Assembly (NCBI RefSeq): GCF_018854495.1 | Contig: NZ_JABBDR010000091.1 | Span: forward strand, 1-16,960 | Direction: 5' to 3' | Origin: Acidithiobacillus ferruginosus | GTDB taxonomy: Bacteria; Pseudomonadota; Gammaproteobacteria; Acidithiobacillales; Acidithiobacillaceae | DNA length: 16,960 bases | In this document: one piece after another, positions 7,349-14,352 of the stretch | How positions within the stretch are numbered: position 1 is the stretch's first letter | How the letters are laid out: every line of letters starts with the position of its first letter | The notes under the pieces: generated by a model | What the model was told of the DNA's origin: nothing | What the model saw: only the letters and a program-made list of their open reading frames with translations | Database searches by the model: none | Position numbers and translations under genes: made by a program

Positions 7349-8260
7349 TTATCCCTGATAAACGCCCATGCGACGTTGTCCGCGTATCAGCAACCAGCGA
7401 CCGGCCAGGATCAGGATCAGCACGCCCCCGGTAATCAGAAAAGCCGCCGCAAATGCGAGCATATGAGATTCAGCAAAAGGTTCGTTGATAAACGTCCATA
7501 TGACGTAGGTCAGGTAGCCGATAGGTTCTTTGGTAAACTGTCCATTCCACATGTAGTTGGACCAACCTGCCGTATACAGGAGTGGTGCCGTTTCTCCCAT
7601 GGACAGCGCGACGGCATAGAAAAGCCCCGTCATGATCGCTGGTGCCGCGCCTGGTAAGAGGATCTGCAGTGCTACCCGCCCTTCGCCCGCACCCAGGCCG
7701 TAACCCGCCTCACGTACCGCCAGCGGAATATTGGCCATCGCCAGTTCGGTGGAGCGGGCGATGTAGGGCAGCAACATCACTGTCAGGGTGATGATTCCCG
7801 CCGCTACTGAGAACTGCCAACCCAGATAAATGACCATGGTGATATAGCCGACATAGCCCAGCACGATGGACGGGATGCCGACCAGCACATCCGAAAGAAA
7901 ACGCAGCATTTTTCCGGCTCCGCCCTGTCCATGCTCGCTCAGGTATATTCCGGCAGAAATGCCGATCGGCGCCGCCAGAAGCAACGCCCCGACGGACATG
8001 ACAATGGAGCCCTCGATGGCATTTTTGAGACCACCACCGATACCATTGGTAATGTCCGTGAGCAATTTTGGCGTCAACGCCGGCCATGCGTGAATGACCA
8101 CATCCCCAACAATGGAAATAAACATCGCCGCAAGAAAAACAAACGAAAACACCACGAACAACCAGGCGAATGCGGACATTGCGCGCCGGTATAAAGATAC
8201 CTTGAAGCCCTTCGCGCGGGGTATGGTGGCAATGCTGCTTTCAACTGCCTTGCTGGCCAT
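7349..8260 (-). CDS. pstA: Phosphate ABC transporter permease PstA
   Basis: One of the two inner-membrane permeases of the PstSCAB high-affinity phosphate importer. The 303-residue protein has six hydrophobic helices and the ABC-permease coupling loop (residues about 183-211, VREAGYGLGAGEGRVALQIL), which docks the ATPase. I start it at the ATG at 8260: it overlaps the pstC stop as TGATG and has AGGG at a good distance. An in-frame ATG at 8281 would add seven residues but lies inside pstC without a ribosome site. It is the last gene of the pst run here; the next gene faces it, so pstB does not follow. Confidence 0.95.
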   Translation of the reverse strand: MASKAVESSIATIPRAKGFKVSLYRRAMSAFAWLFVVFSFVFLAAMFISIVGDVVIHAWPALTPKLLTDITNGIGGGLKNAIEGSIVMSVGALLLAAPIGISAGIYLSEHGQGGAGKMLRFLSDVLVGIPSIVLGYVGYITMVIYLGWQFSVAAGIITLTVMLLPYIARSTELAMANIPLAVREAGYGLGAGEGRVALQILLPGAAPAIMTGLFYAVALSMGETAPLLYTAGWSNYMWNGQFTKEPIGYLTYVIWTFINEPFAESHMLAFAAAFLITGGVLILILAGRWLLIRGQRRMGVYQG

Positions 8261-9216
8261 CAGCGTACCCTCGCCATCCACAGCAGTAAACGCGCTGCAA
8301 AGTTCACTACCACCGTAATGAGCAGGAGCACCAGGGCAATTTCCGAAAGGGCCTCAACGGCCATATTCGTCGGATCCTGTAGTGCGCTATCCAGTTGTGA
8401 GGCAATAAATGCGGCCATGGTGGAGATCGGCGCATAAATGTTGTTGGGCAGATAATTCAGCGCATTGCCACTGACCATCAGAACCGCCATGGTTTCTCCC
8501 AGGGCTCGGCCCAGGGCGAGAATACCCACTCCGATCAACACTGTCTTCAACTTGGGCAGGGTGATATGCCAGAAAACCTCCAGGCGATTCAGGCCCAAAC
8601 TCAAACCCGCTTCCTTCAAAGCAGGTTCCGTCATCTGGATGGACTCTCGCAGGGTGGCAGAAATCAGTGGAATGATCATTACCGCCAGTACAAAGGCCGA
8701 GGTAAGCAGCCCATAGCCACTCCCCGGATCACCGCCGAGGAACGGAACCAAAGAAAACGTCTTGGCCATAAAGGGAAAAATAGTCTGGCCAAAAAGCGGG
8801 ACCAGCAGGGCATATCCCCATAGTCCATAAACGACGCTGGGAATGGCCGCCAGTAAATCGACGAAAAGAGACAACGGGCCGGCCCAGGATCTGCGCACAC
8901 CTTCACTCAGGAAATATGCTGCTCCGATCGCTACAGGCATCGCCATCAACATGGCCAGCATCGAACTGACAATGGTACCGACGACAAGAAACCAGATACC
9001 ATATTTTGCCCCGGGCATGATCTGCGCGCCGCGTACATCAACCGGGTTACCATATAGATTTCCCAGATTCCAGTCATTCGTCCACAAAAAATGAAGCTGA
9101 TTAAACTGAATAGCCGGCCATGAATAAATGACCAAAAAGACAATCAATGCAATTAATGAAAGTGGTAAAAAGCTAGCCGTAACGATCAATCCTACCCTGA
9201 ATACAGGAATTTTCAT
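8260..9216 (-). CDS. pstC: Phosphate ABC transporter permease PstC
   Basis: The 318-residue partner permease of PstA. An N-terminal helix (about 8-31) precedes the permease core; the coupling-loop motif is LKEAGLSLGLNRLEVFWHI, followed by LGRALGETMAVLMVSGN, a stretch characteristic of PstC. Both permeases together form the channel through which phosphate released by PstS crosses the inner membrane. The ATG at 9216 is preceded by AGGAG at nine bases. The gene is 124 bases downstream of pstS and overlaps pstA by one base, so pstC and pstA should be translationally coupled, while pstS is set apart by a hairpin. Confidence 0.96.
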   Translation of the reverse strand: MKIPVFRVGLIVTASFLPLSLIALIVFLVIYSWPAIQFNQLHFLWTNDWNLGNLYGNPVDVRGAQIMPGAKYGIWFLVVGTIVSSMLAMLMAMPVAIGAAYFLSEGVRRSWAGPLSLFVDLLAAIPSVVYGLWGYALLVPLFGQTIFPFMAKTFSLVPFLGGDPGSGYGLLTSAFVLAVMIIPLISATLRESIQMTEPALKEAGLSLGLNRLEVFWHITLPKLKTVLIGVGILALGRALGETMAVLMVSGNALNYLPNNIYAPISTMAAFIASQLDSALQDPTNMAVEALSEIALVLLLITVVVNFAARLLLWMARVR

Positions 9217-9306
9217 CCCACAAATCTCCTGGCATTTAGAGTATCTGGATAGTCGGCATCAATAATCATAAAAATATACAGAGGAGTCCTGCATTGGATA
9301 TGGGAA

Positions 9307-9329
9307 GAGCCAGGGCACAGCCCCGGCTC
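9307..9329 (-). terminator. Hairpin between pstS and pstC (attenuator or stability element)
   Basis: A GC-rich stem of nine pairs with one mismatch and a three-base loop lies 11 bases after the pstS stop. There is no U run directly after it on the minus strand, so it is not a classic terminator. A partial stop or 3' protection of the pstS message would fit the common need for far more binding protein than permease. Confidence 0.45.
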
Positions 9330-9340
9330 CGGCACAACTT

Positions 9341-10429
9341 TTATTTGATTTCCGCGATCTGCTTGCGGGAAAGCTTCGCAGCGCTATCGGGTAGCGGCAC
9401 AAAGTTCACCGCGGTGATGAAGTGTGGCGCATTACCACCCTTCGGATCAATAGCCCAGTTCAGGAACTTGCGCATGGCCGCGGCCACTTCGGCATTGGGC
9501 TGCGTCTTGCTGACGATCGCATATTCGTAGTTGATGATGGGGTAGGAATTGGCGCCTGGCGCATAGACCAGACTAATCCGCTCGTCGGCCGGGGTCTTTT
9601 TGACCATTTCACCCGCCGCAGCCTTGGCATTCGCCACTGTCGGCAGTACGAACTTGCCGGCGCGGTTTTCCAGCATGGCCATTCCCAGATGGGCATCTTC
9701 CACCGGTTTCTTCCAACTAATGCCGATATAGGCGATGCCGTAAGGTGTCGTTTTCAGGGCCTGCACCATGCCGGGGTTACCTTCCGCACCAATGCCACCG
9801 GGGACAGCTGGCCAGCTCACCGTCGTGCTGTAACCCACGCTGTTGCTCCATGCAGGGGTCGTATCAGACAGATAGGTGGTGAAAATGAAGGTGTCACCGG
9901 ATCCATCGGTACGATGCACCGGAATAATCTTGTGGTTGGGCAGCTTTGTGCCAGGATTCAGCTTGGCAATGGCCGCGTCATCCCAGTTGGTGATCTTGCC
10001 GGAGTAGATGCCCGCGAGCACCGGACCGGACAGCTTCAGATGCACGTTGTTCAGACCGGGAACGTTGTAATTGATCATTTGAATGGAGATGGCCAGCGGG
10101 ATGTTCAGGATATTGGGATGCTGCTTGATCTGAGCATCACTCATGTAGGCGTCAGAAGCGCCGATCTGGGCCACGCCAGAGATCGCCTCAGCGATGCCGG
10201 TACCGCTGCCCGTACCCTGGGTGGTGATCTGAATGCCGGGGTTCATCTTGGTGTATACAGGAACCCACAGATTGAAGAGCGGGTACAGCAGGGTGGAGCC
10301 GGTTTCCAGCAGCGAGATGGTCGGAGCCGCCGAAGCAGGCAGGGCATACAGGGCAGAAAGGCCCAACGCGGACAGAATTACGGCACCTTTGACACTACGT
10401 GTTACTTCTTTCTTCAAGCGATGCAGCAT
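9341..10429 (-). CDS. pstS: Phosphate-binding protein PstS
   Basis: The 362-residue periplasmic phosphate-binding subunit of the Pst importer. A long signal peptide (about 1-35, basic start, hydrophobic core, end ALPASAA) targets it for export. Phosphate-contact motifs of the family are present: ETGSTLLYP (42-50), GTGSGTGIA (72-80), GASDAYM (90-96) and HRTDGSGDTFIF (172-183). The ATG at 10429 follows GGAGG at five bases. Two tandem Pho boxes lie 119-158 bases upstream, so expression should be raised by PhoB when phosphate is scarce. A hairpin (AGCAC/GTGCT, 10495-10508) lies in the long leader. It heads pstS-pstC-pstA. Confidence 0.96.
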   Translation of the reverse strand: MLHRLKKEVTRSVKGAVILSALGLSALYALPASAAPTISLLETGSTLLYPLFNLWVPVYTKMNPGIQITTQGTGSGTGIAEAISGVAQIGASDAYMSDAQIKQHPNILNIPLAISIQMINYNVPGLNNVHLKLSGPVLAGIYSGKITNWDDAAIAKLNPGTKLPNHKIIPVHRTDGSGDTFIFTTYLSDTTPAWSNSVGYSTTVSWPAVPGGIGAEGNPGMVQALKTTPYGIAYIGISWKKPVEDAHLGMAMLENRAGKFVLPTVANAKAAAGEMVKKTPADERISLVYAPGANSYPIINYEYAIVSKTQPNAEVAAAMRKFLNWAIDPKGGNAPHFITAVNFVPLPDSAAKLSRKQIAEIK

Positions 10430-10466
10430 AAGGCCTCCAAAGATGGCAGATACGTTGATTTACGAC

Positions 10467-10475
10467 TTATCCACA
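10467..10475 (+). promoter_or_regulatory. Perfect DnaA-box 9-mer in the pstS leader
   Basis: TTATCCACA equals the E. coli DnaA-box consensus. It is a single copy between the pstS promoter and start codon. One chance match in 17 kb is not rare, so a role for DnaA is only a possibility. Confidence 0.2.
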
Positions 10476-10531
10476 GAACATCCCGCATCCAGAAAGCACG
10501 ATAGTGCTATCATCAGCGAAACTCGAAGGGC

Positions 10532-10537
10532 AATCTA
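10532..10537 (-). promoter_or_regulatory. Probable -10 box of the Pho-controlled pstS promoter
   Basis: On the minus strand TAGATT lies 10 bases past the end of the second Pho box, the usual distance in PhoB-activated promoters, where the Pho box replaces the -35 element. TATGTT at 10542-10537 is an alternative with shorter spacing. The leader of pstS would be about 95 bases. Confidence 0.4.
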
Positions 10538-10547
10538 ACATAGCAAT

Positions 10548-10587
10548 ATGACACTTTGATGAAAGATTTATGTCACTTTTATGACAA
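10548..10587 (-). promoter_or_regulatory. Two tandem Pho boxes upstream of pstS
   Basis: On the minus strand four 7-mers, TTGTCAT, GTGACAT, CTTTCAT and GTGTCAT, are each separated by four A/T-rich bases, giving an exact 11-base period. This is the PhoB-binding architecture (consensus CTGTCAT direct repeats); each 18-base box matches the E. coli consensus at about 15 positions. It predicts cooperative PhoB binding and induction by phosphate starvation. Confidence 0.85.
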
Positions 10588-10791
10588 ACGGGACCACTGT
10601 ATCATGATTTCGGCCCGGAAACCTTGGCGACAGCAGGGGAGTCTGTCAACGGACTGCCTTCTACAGGATTAAATGTTAACAACAACATGCCGTTATCACC
10701 AGACCAGGATTCGTCGGGCGCCGGTCTGCGGCGAAAGATTTTGCCAGTCATGGCGAAGTCGACCGGAATCGCCAACTGGTATGGCACTGTG
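10588..10791. other. Structured intergenic region, no supported gene
   Basis: Together with the pstS leader this makes 362 bases without a supported gene. Two frames cross it (minus 10602-10787, starting GTG; plus 10624-10857, starting TTG); neither has a ribosome site or recognisable protein features. The region is rich in inverted repeats: CGCCG/CGGCG (10719-10733), GGCGAA/TTTGCC-like with one G-T pair (10730-10745) and a two-part stem (10744-10779). Confidence 0.55.
10744..10779 (-). terminator. Inverted repeat 3' of the der operon, possible terminator
   Basis: CCAGT pairs with ACTGG and, inside it, GGCGA pairs with TCGCC around a 12-base loop. It starts 12 bases after the stop of the last operon gene. 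The following minus-strand bases (CAAAATCTTTC) are not a proper U tract, so it may be a Rho-dependent or processing end rather than an intrinsic terminator. Confidence 0.35.
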
Positions 10792-11196
10792 CTAGCCCGT
10801 CGGCCATTTCTTCCCTACCTCCTGACCAAACCAGAAACGCGTAAAGGCAACGGGTAAAACACGCGCCAGAATGGTGATGATTGCAATACCAATCAGCGCC
10901 GTCATCCATTCATCCACCCGCACCTTGGTGTCAGGCCCCGTCCCGATAAAGATTTCCAGTCCTGAGAGTACCGCGCCCAGGAAGATGGTGACCGGCCGCC
11001 AGCCGTAAGGCGTCAAGGCAGGGGAAAATCGGGCGATGGCCCCCAGCGTTATGGCGGCCCACAGCGCATACTCACCGGCGCGTATCCAGAGCATCTGCGG
11101 ACTAACGGGCAGATAACGGTTGCCCACCAGGATTGCCGTATAAATGCACACCGCAGCGAAGGCCCAGCGCCACCAGCCCGGGATGCGCTCCTTCAT
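10792..11196 (-). CDS. Small four-helix membrane protein of unknown function
   Basis: I do not recognise this 134-residue protein. It has about four hydrophobic segments: residues 10-29 (RWAFAAVCIYTAILVGNRYL), about 36-56 (WIRAGEYALWAAITLGAIARF), about 67-86 (RPVTIFLGAVLSGLEIFIGT) and about 96-118 (EWMTALIGIAIITILARVLPVAF). The tail is short and basic (GQEVGKKWPTG). Its ATG follows the der stop directly (TAAATG), with GGGAG inside the end of der at nine bases, so translation is almost surely coupled to der. The residues between the segments include a conserved-looking GTGPDTKVRVDEW stretch that may face one side of the membrane. It is the last gene of the operon; a role with Der or BamB is only a guess from position. 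Confidence 0.75.
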   Translation of the reverse strand: MKERIPGWWRWAFAAVCIYTAILVGNRYLPVSPQMLWIRAGEYALWAAITLGAIARFSPALTPYGWRPVTIFLGAVLSGLEIFIGTGPDTKVRVDEWMTALIGIAIITILARVLPVAFTRFWFGQEVGKKWPTG

Positions 11197-12546
11197 TTAA
11201 TGTTGTCTCCCGTTCTTTGGTTGCGGATCGTAGGGATTTTCTCCCTGACGGAAGACCAGACGCAGGGGCACAGCGTCCAAATGGAGGGCTCGCCGGAAGG
11301 CGCTTTCCAGATAACGTTTGTAGGTACCGGGCAGGCGCGTCAGTTGGTTCCCATGAAACACCAGGGTGATGGGGTTCTCTCCCCCCTGATGACAGTAACG
11401 CAGTTTGATGCGTCGCCCACCCACCATGGGTGGTTGATGGGTCTCGATCACATCGGCCAGGGCACGGTTCAGTTCGGCTGTGGAGAAATGACGACGAGAA
11501 TCAATCCATAGCTGGTCGATGCTCTTATAGAGATCACCCACACCCGTACCATGCAACGCGGAGATGGTATAGACCGGCGCGTAGCGAATAAAGTCCAGCC
11601 GTCTTTCCAGTTCCTGCTTTACGGCCTTGCGCTCTTCGGGGTTCATGCCATCCCATTTGTTGACCACCACCACAATGGGACGTCCCAGTTCGACCGCGAC
11701 ACCCACCAAGTGGGCATCCTGCTCGGCAATGCCCAGACGCGCATCCAGCACCAGCAGTACCACATCTGCCTCGCGCAGCGCACTCAGGGTCTTCAATACG
11801 CTCAGTTTTTCGAGTCCCTCGCCGACCCGCGCACGGCGCCGCATACCGGCTGTATCGATCATGACATAGGGTTTGCCCTGGCGCTGGTAAGGAATACGGA
11901 TGCTATCCCGTGTGGTTCCGGGTTCGTCAAAAACGAGAACGCGCTTTTCACCCAGCATGGCGTTGACCAGCGTCGACTTCCCTACGTTGGGTCGACCAAG
12001 CATCGCGATACGCGGCCCCTTTCCCGCCGCGTCTGCGGTTTCATCCTCAGGGGTCGGCAAATCGGAAAAAATTGCCTCCAGCAACGGTTCGACGCCGTGC
12101 CCATGAGCAGCGGAAATGGTATAGGGTGTGCCCAGACCAAGGCGATAAAACTCAGGCAGTTCGCCCACGGCGCCTTTCGCGTCCATCTTGTTTACGACCA
12201 GATAAATGGGTTTACCCCCGCGGCGCAACTCCTGAGCGATTTCCGCATCCTGAGCAGAAAGGCCTTCCTTGGCATCCACGAGGAAGCAAATGGCATCAGC
12301 CTCGGTGATGGCGAGGCGGGTCTGCGCCGCCATGGCCGCTACCAGACCTTCCCGCTCTTCCGGTTCAAAACCACCGGTATCCACCACCAGATACTGGCGC
12401 CCTTCAAACTGCGCGGTACCATAGTGGCGATCCCGGGTAAGGCCCGGGAGGTCTGCCACCAGTGCCTCGCGGGTGCGCGTCAGGCGATTGAAGAAGGTGG
12501 ATTTACCCACGTTGGGGCGCCCCACCAGGGCGATAACAGCAGTCAT
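11197..12546 (-). CDS. der: Ribosome-associated GTPase Der (EngA)
   Basis: Der is the essential GTPase with two tandem G domains that acts in 50S ribosomal subunit maturation. At 449 residues, domain 1 holds GRPNVGKST (9-17), DLPGLTRDR (32-40), DTGGF (56-60) and NKMD (119-122); domain 2 holds GRPNVGKST (184-192), EPGTTRDS (208-215), DTAGM (231-235) and NKWD (296-299). A KH-like domain (about 355-440) ends in FRQGENPYDP. I start it at the ATG at 12546, giving the family's usual N-terminus, with AAGG at eight bases overlapping the bamB stop; a 25-residue longer version would lie inside bamB. It follows bamB by 10 bases and leads into a small membrane gene. Confidence 0.97.
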   Translation of the reverse strand: MTAVIALVGRPNVGKSTFFNRLTRTREALVADLPGLTRDRHYGTAQFEGRQYLVVDTGGFEPEEREGLVAAMAAQTRLAITEADAICFLVDAKEGLSAQDAEIAQELRRGGKPIYLVVNKMDAKGAVGELPEFYRLGLGTPYTISAAHGHGVEPLLEAIFSDLPTPEDETADAAGKGPRIAMLGRPNVGKSTLVNAMLGEKRVLVFDEPGTTRDSIRIPYQRQGKPYVMIDTAGMRRRARVGEGLEKLSVLKTLSALREADVVLLVLDARLGIAEQDAHLVGVAVELGRPIVVVVNKWDGMNPEERKAVKQELERRLDFIRYAPVYTISALHGTGVGDLYKSIDQLWIDSRRHFSTAELNRALADVIETHQPPMVGGRRIKLRYCHQGGENPITLVFHGNQLTRLPGTYKRYLESAFRRALHLDAVPLRLVFRQGENPYDPQPKNGRQH

Positions 12547-12556
12547 GAATAGAGCC

Positions 12557-13744
12557 TTAGCGCTTTGCCAGGTGGATTCGATACAAGGTGCCCGCATCAC
12601 TGAGGGCAAGAATCTGGCCACTTCCCAGACAAACGGGCGTACTCTGAATACCGCTATCAGACAGCCGCGTCTGACCTATGCGGTGCCCAGTCTGCGGATC
12701 GATGACATAGAGATAACCCCCATTGTCCGTGGCCAGCAGGCTCCCGCCACAGAGGCCAAACCCGGTCAAGTCATGCCCGCTAAGACGATCATTGCGCCAG
12801 AGCACGTTGCCGGAAGCTGGGTCTACGGAGGATATCCGCCCATCGGCATCCGCGACGAGCAGATGGCCGTCCTCCAGCACCGGTGTCTGATAGACGGACA
12901 TCGGTACGCTCCAGTTCTGGGTGCCGCCCTGCAACGCGTAAGCAGCCAGATTCCCCTGATAGGCTGCCGTAATGACCTGCCCCCCCGCAACCACCGGACT
13001 TGCGGCCACATCCACCATACGCGCCAATTCATTGCTGCCATGGGGTAAGGCGACCTGCGCCCGCCAGAGCTCCGCACCGGACCCCAGACTAAGAGCCACC
13101 ACCGTTCCATCCGCAAAACCGGCATACACCACTCCGTCATGCACCGCAGGCGTTGCCACCGCGCGCAGAATGAGGGTCGGCTGATTCATGGAGAATGTCC
13201 ATTGCACCTTGCCATTATCCGGGTCGAGAGCCCAGAGATGCCCATCCACCGTCTGCACCAGAAGATGGCCACCCGCCGCCACCACCGGGGTAAGCACTTC
13301 AGAACTCAACTGTACAGCCCAGAGCGGGTGGCCGTCCTTTGCAGTAAACGCATAGACTTTTCCAGTGTCTGTGCCGGCATACACCACACCGTCTGCCAGT
13401 GTCGGACCGCGCGCCGTCCGGCCATCCAGGCTGCGCGTCCACATCTGGTGACCACCGTCGGTCATGCTGACCAGACGCCCGGACGCGTCGGCGACCACAA
13501 TCTGCCCTTTGCCATGGGCAATCAACGTGCCCTGATAGGGGTTGACCTGCCAGATACCATACAGACGGGCCTGCCATTCGGTGGAGAAGGATACTTTATC
13601 CATCCCCTTGGCGAGGGGCGGCGGAGTCTTGGGGGTAGGAGTGGAATGAAACCAGGACAGGATACCACAACCGTTCAGCAGAGTGGCCACGGCACCCAGC
13701 GCTACCATGCGCCCGAGAGCGCGGGAAAAATGTCGCGGGTTCAT
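12557..13744 (-). CDS. bamB: Outer membrane assembly lipoprotein BamB
   Basis: BamB is the beta-propeller lipoprotein of the BAM complex that folds outer-membrane proteins. The 395 residues (E. coli 392) start with a lipoprotein signal whose lipobox LNGC places the acylated cysteine at position 26; the next residue is Gly, which fits outer-membrane sorting. After a Pro-rich linker, repeated blades follow, each with a GxVYA-type core (for example GVVYAGTDTGKVYAF, GVVYAGFADGTVVAL, GYLYVIDPQTG). The ATG overlaps the stop of the preceding yfgM-like gene as ATGA, indicating coupled translation. This position before der is the same as in E. coli. Confidence 0.93.
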   Translation of the reverse strand: MNPRHFSRALGRMVALGAVATLLNGCGILSWFHSTPTPKTPPPLAKGMDKVSFSTEWQARLYGIWQVNPYQGTLIAHGKGQIVVADASGRLVSMTDGGHQMWTRSLDGRTARGPTLADGVVYAGTDTGKVYAFTAKDGHPLWAVQLSSEVLTPVVAAGGHLLVQTVDGHLWALDPDNGKVQWTFSMNQPTLILRAVATPAVHDGVVYAGFADGTVVALSLGSGAELWRAQVALPHGSNELARMVDVAASPVVAGGQVITAAYQGNLAAYALQGGTQNWSVPMSVYQTPVLEDGHLLVADADGRISSVDPASGNVLWRNDRLSGHDLTGFGLCGGSLLATDNGGYLYVIDPQTGHRIGQTRLSDSGIQSTPVCLGSGQILALSDAGTLYRIHLAKR

Positions 13745-14352
13745 GGTGCCACCCCGATATTGGCCATCTTCATCTGCAGGTAGCTGCGGTAAGGATCGGC
13801 GGCCGGAAGGGCGGCAATGGCTGCCTGGTAAGCCCGCATGGCTTTGCTGTCCTGATGAAGTGCCACATAGGCGTCTCCCTGAATTTCGTCCTGCAGGGTG
13901 GCGAAGGCCGCATCCGGCACTTTCAGCATATCCAGAGCCTTCTGCGCCTGCTTCTGATCCAGGTAAAGCCGGGCCAGGCTGAGGGTTGCGATGCTCTTCA
14001 GCCCTCTCGGCGCCGTCTTGGCCTGGATGACACTGTTGAGCTCCGTTTCCGCCGCCGGGATCTGGTTGCTTTCGCTGTCCATGCGCGCCAGAAAAAAACG
14101 GGCGAAAATGGCGTAGGGCGTGTGTCCGTATTGATGCACCAGCGTATCCGCGCTGGCGCGTGCCGTACTGGTCTGCCCAGCGACGAGGGTATCCACCAGT
14201 TCGTTATACAGTACGGCAGCGCGCTCCACCTGATGGCGCTGGTATTTTTCGTAGCCAAAAAAGCCCATTGCTGCGAACAGGACAATGATGATGCCTGCGA
14301 TAACGGAAACTCGATGGCGATAAAGGAATTCGGAGAGTTCTGGACCGGTCAC
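13741..14352 (-). CDS. YfgM-like tetratricopeptide membrane protein
   Basis: A 203-residue protein with one N-terminal membrane helix (about 15-34, after a short cytoplasmic start) and a periplasmic region with TPR-like helices (about 45-200; for example ARLYLDQKQAQKALDML and GDAYVALHQDSKAMRAYQAAI). E. coli YfgM has the same size, topology and place between hisS and bamB; it associates with the SecYEG translocon and periplasmic chaperones. The start is a GTG at 14352 that overlaps the hisS stop as GTGA; the adjacent upstream sequence has only a weak ribosome site, so it probably relies on coupling. The family call rests on length, topology and synteny more than on motifs. Confidence 0.85.
   Translation of the reverse strand: MTGPELSEFLYRHRVSVIAGIIIVLFAAMGFFGYEKYQRHQVERAAVLYNELVDTLVAGQTSTARASADTLVHQYGHTPYAIFARFFLARMDSESNQIPAAETELNSVIQAKTAPRGLKSIATLSLARLYLDQKQAQKALDMLKVPDAAFATLQDEIQGDAYVALHQDSKAMRAYQAAIAALPAADPYRSYLQMKMANIGVAP

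Noticed and set aside
10602..10787. A 61-codon minus-strand frame after the der operon
   Set aside because: It starts with GTG, has no ribosome site and coincides with inverted repeats; a gene cannot be supported.
12557..12621. A 25-residue longer Der starting at 12621
   Set aside because: The extension lies inside the bamB 3' end, lacks homology to Der, and the ATG at 12546 has a ribosome site and the family's N-terminus.
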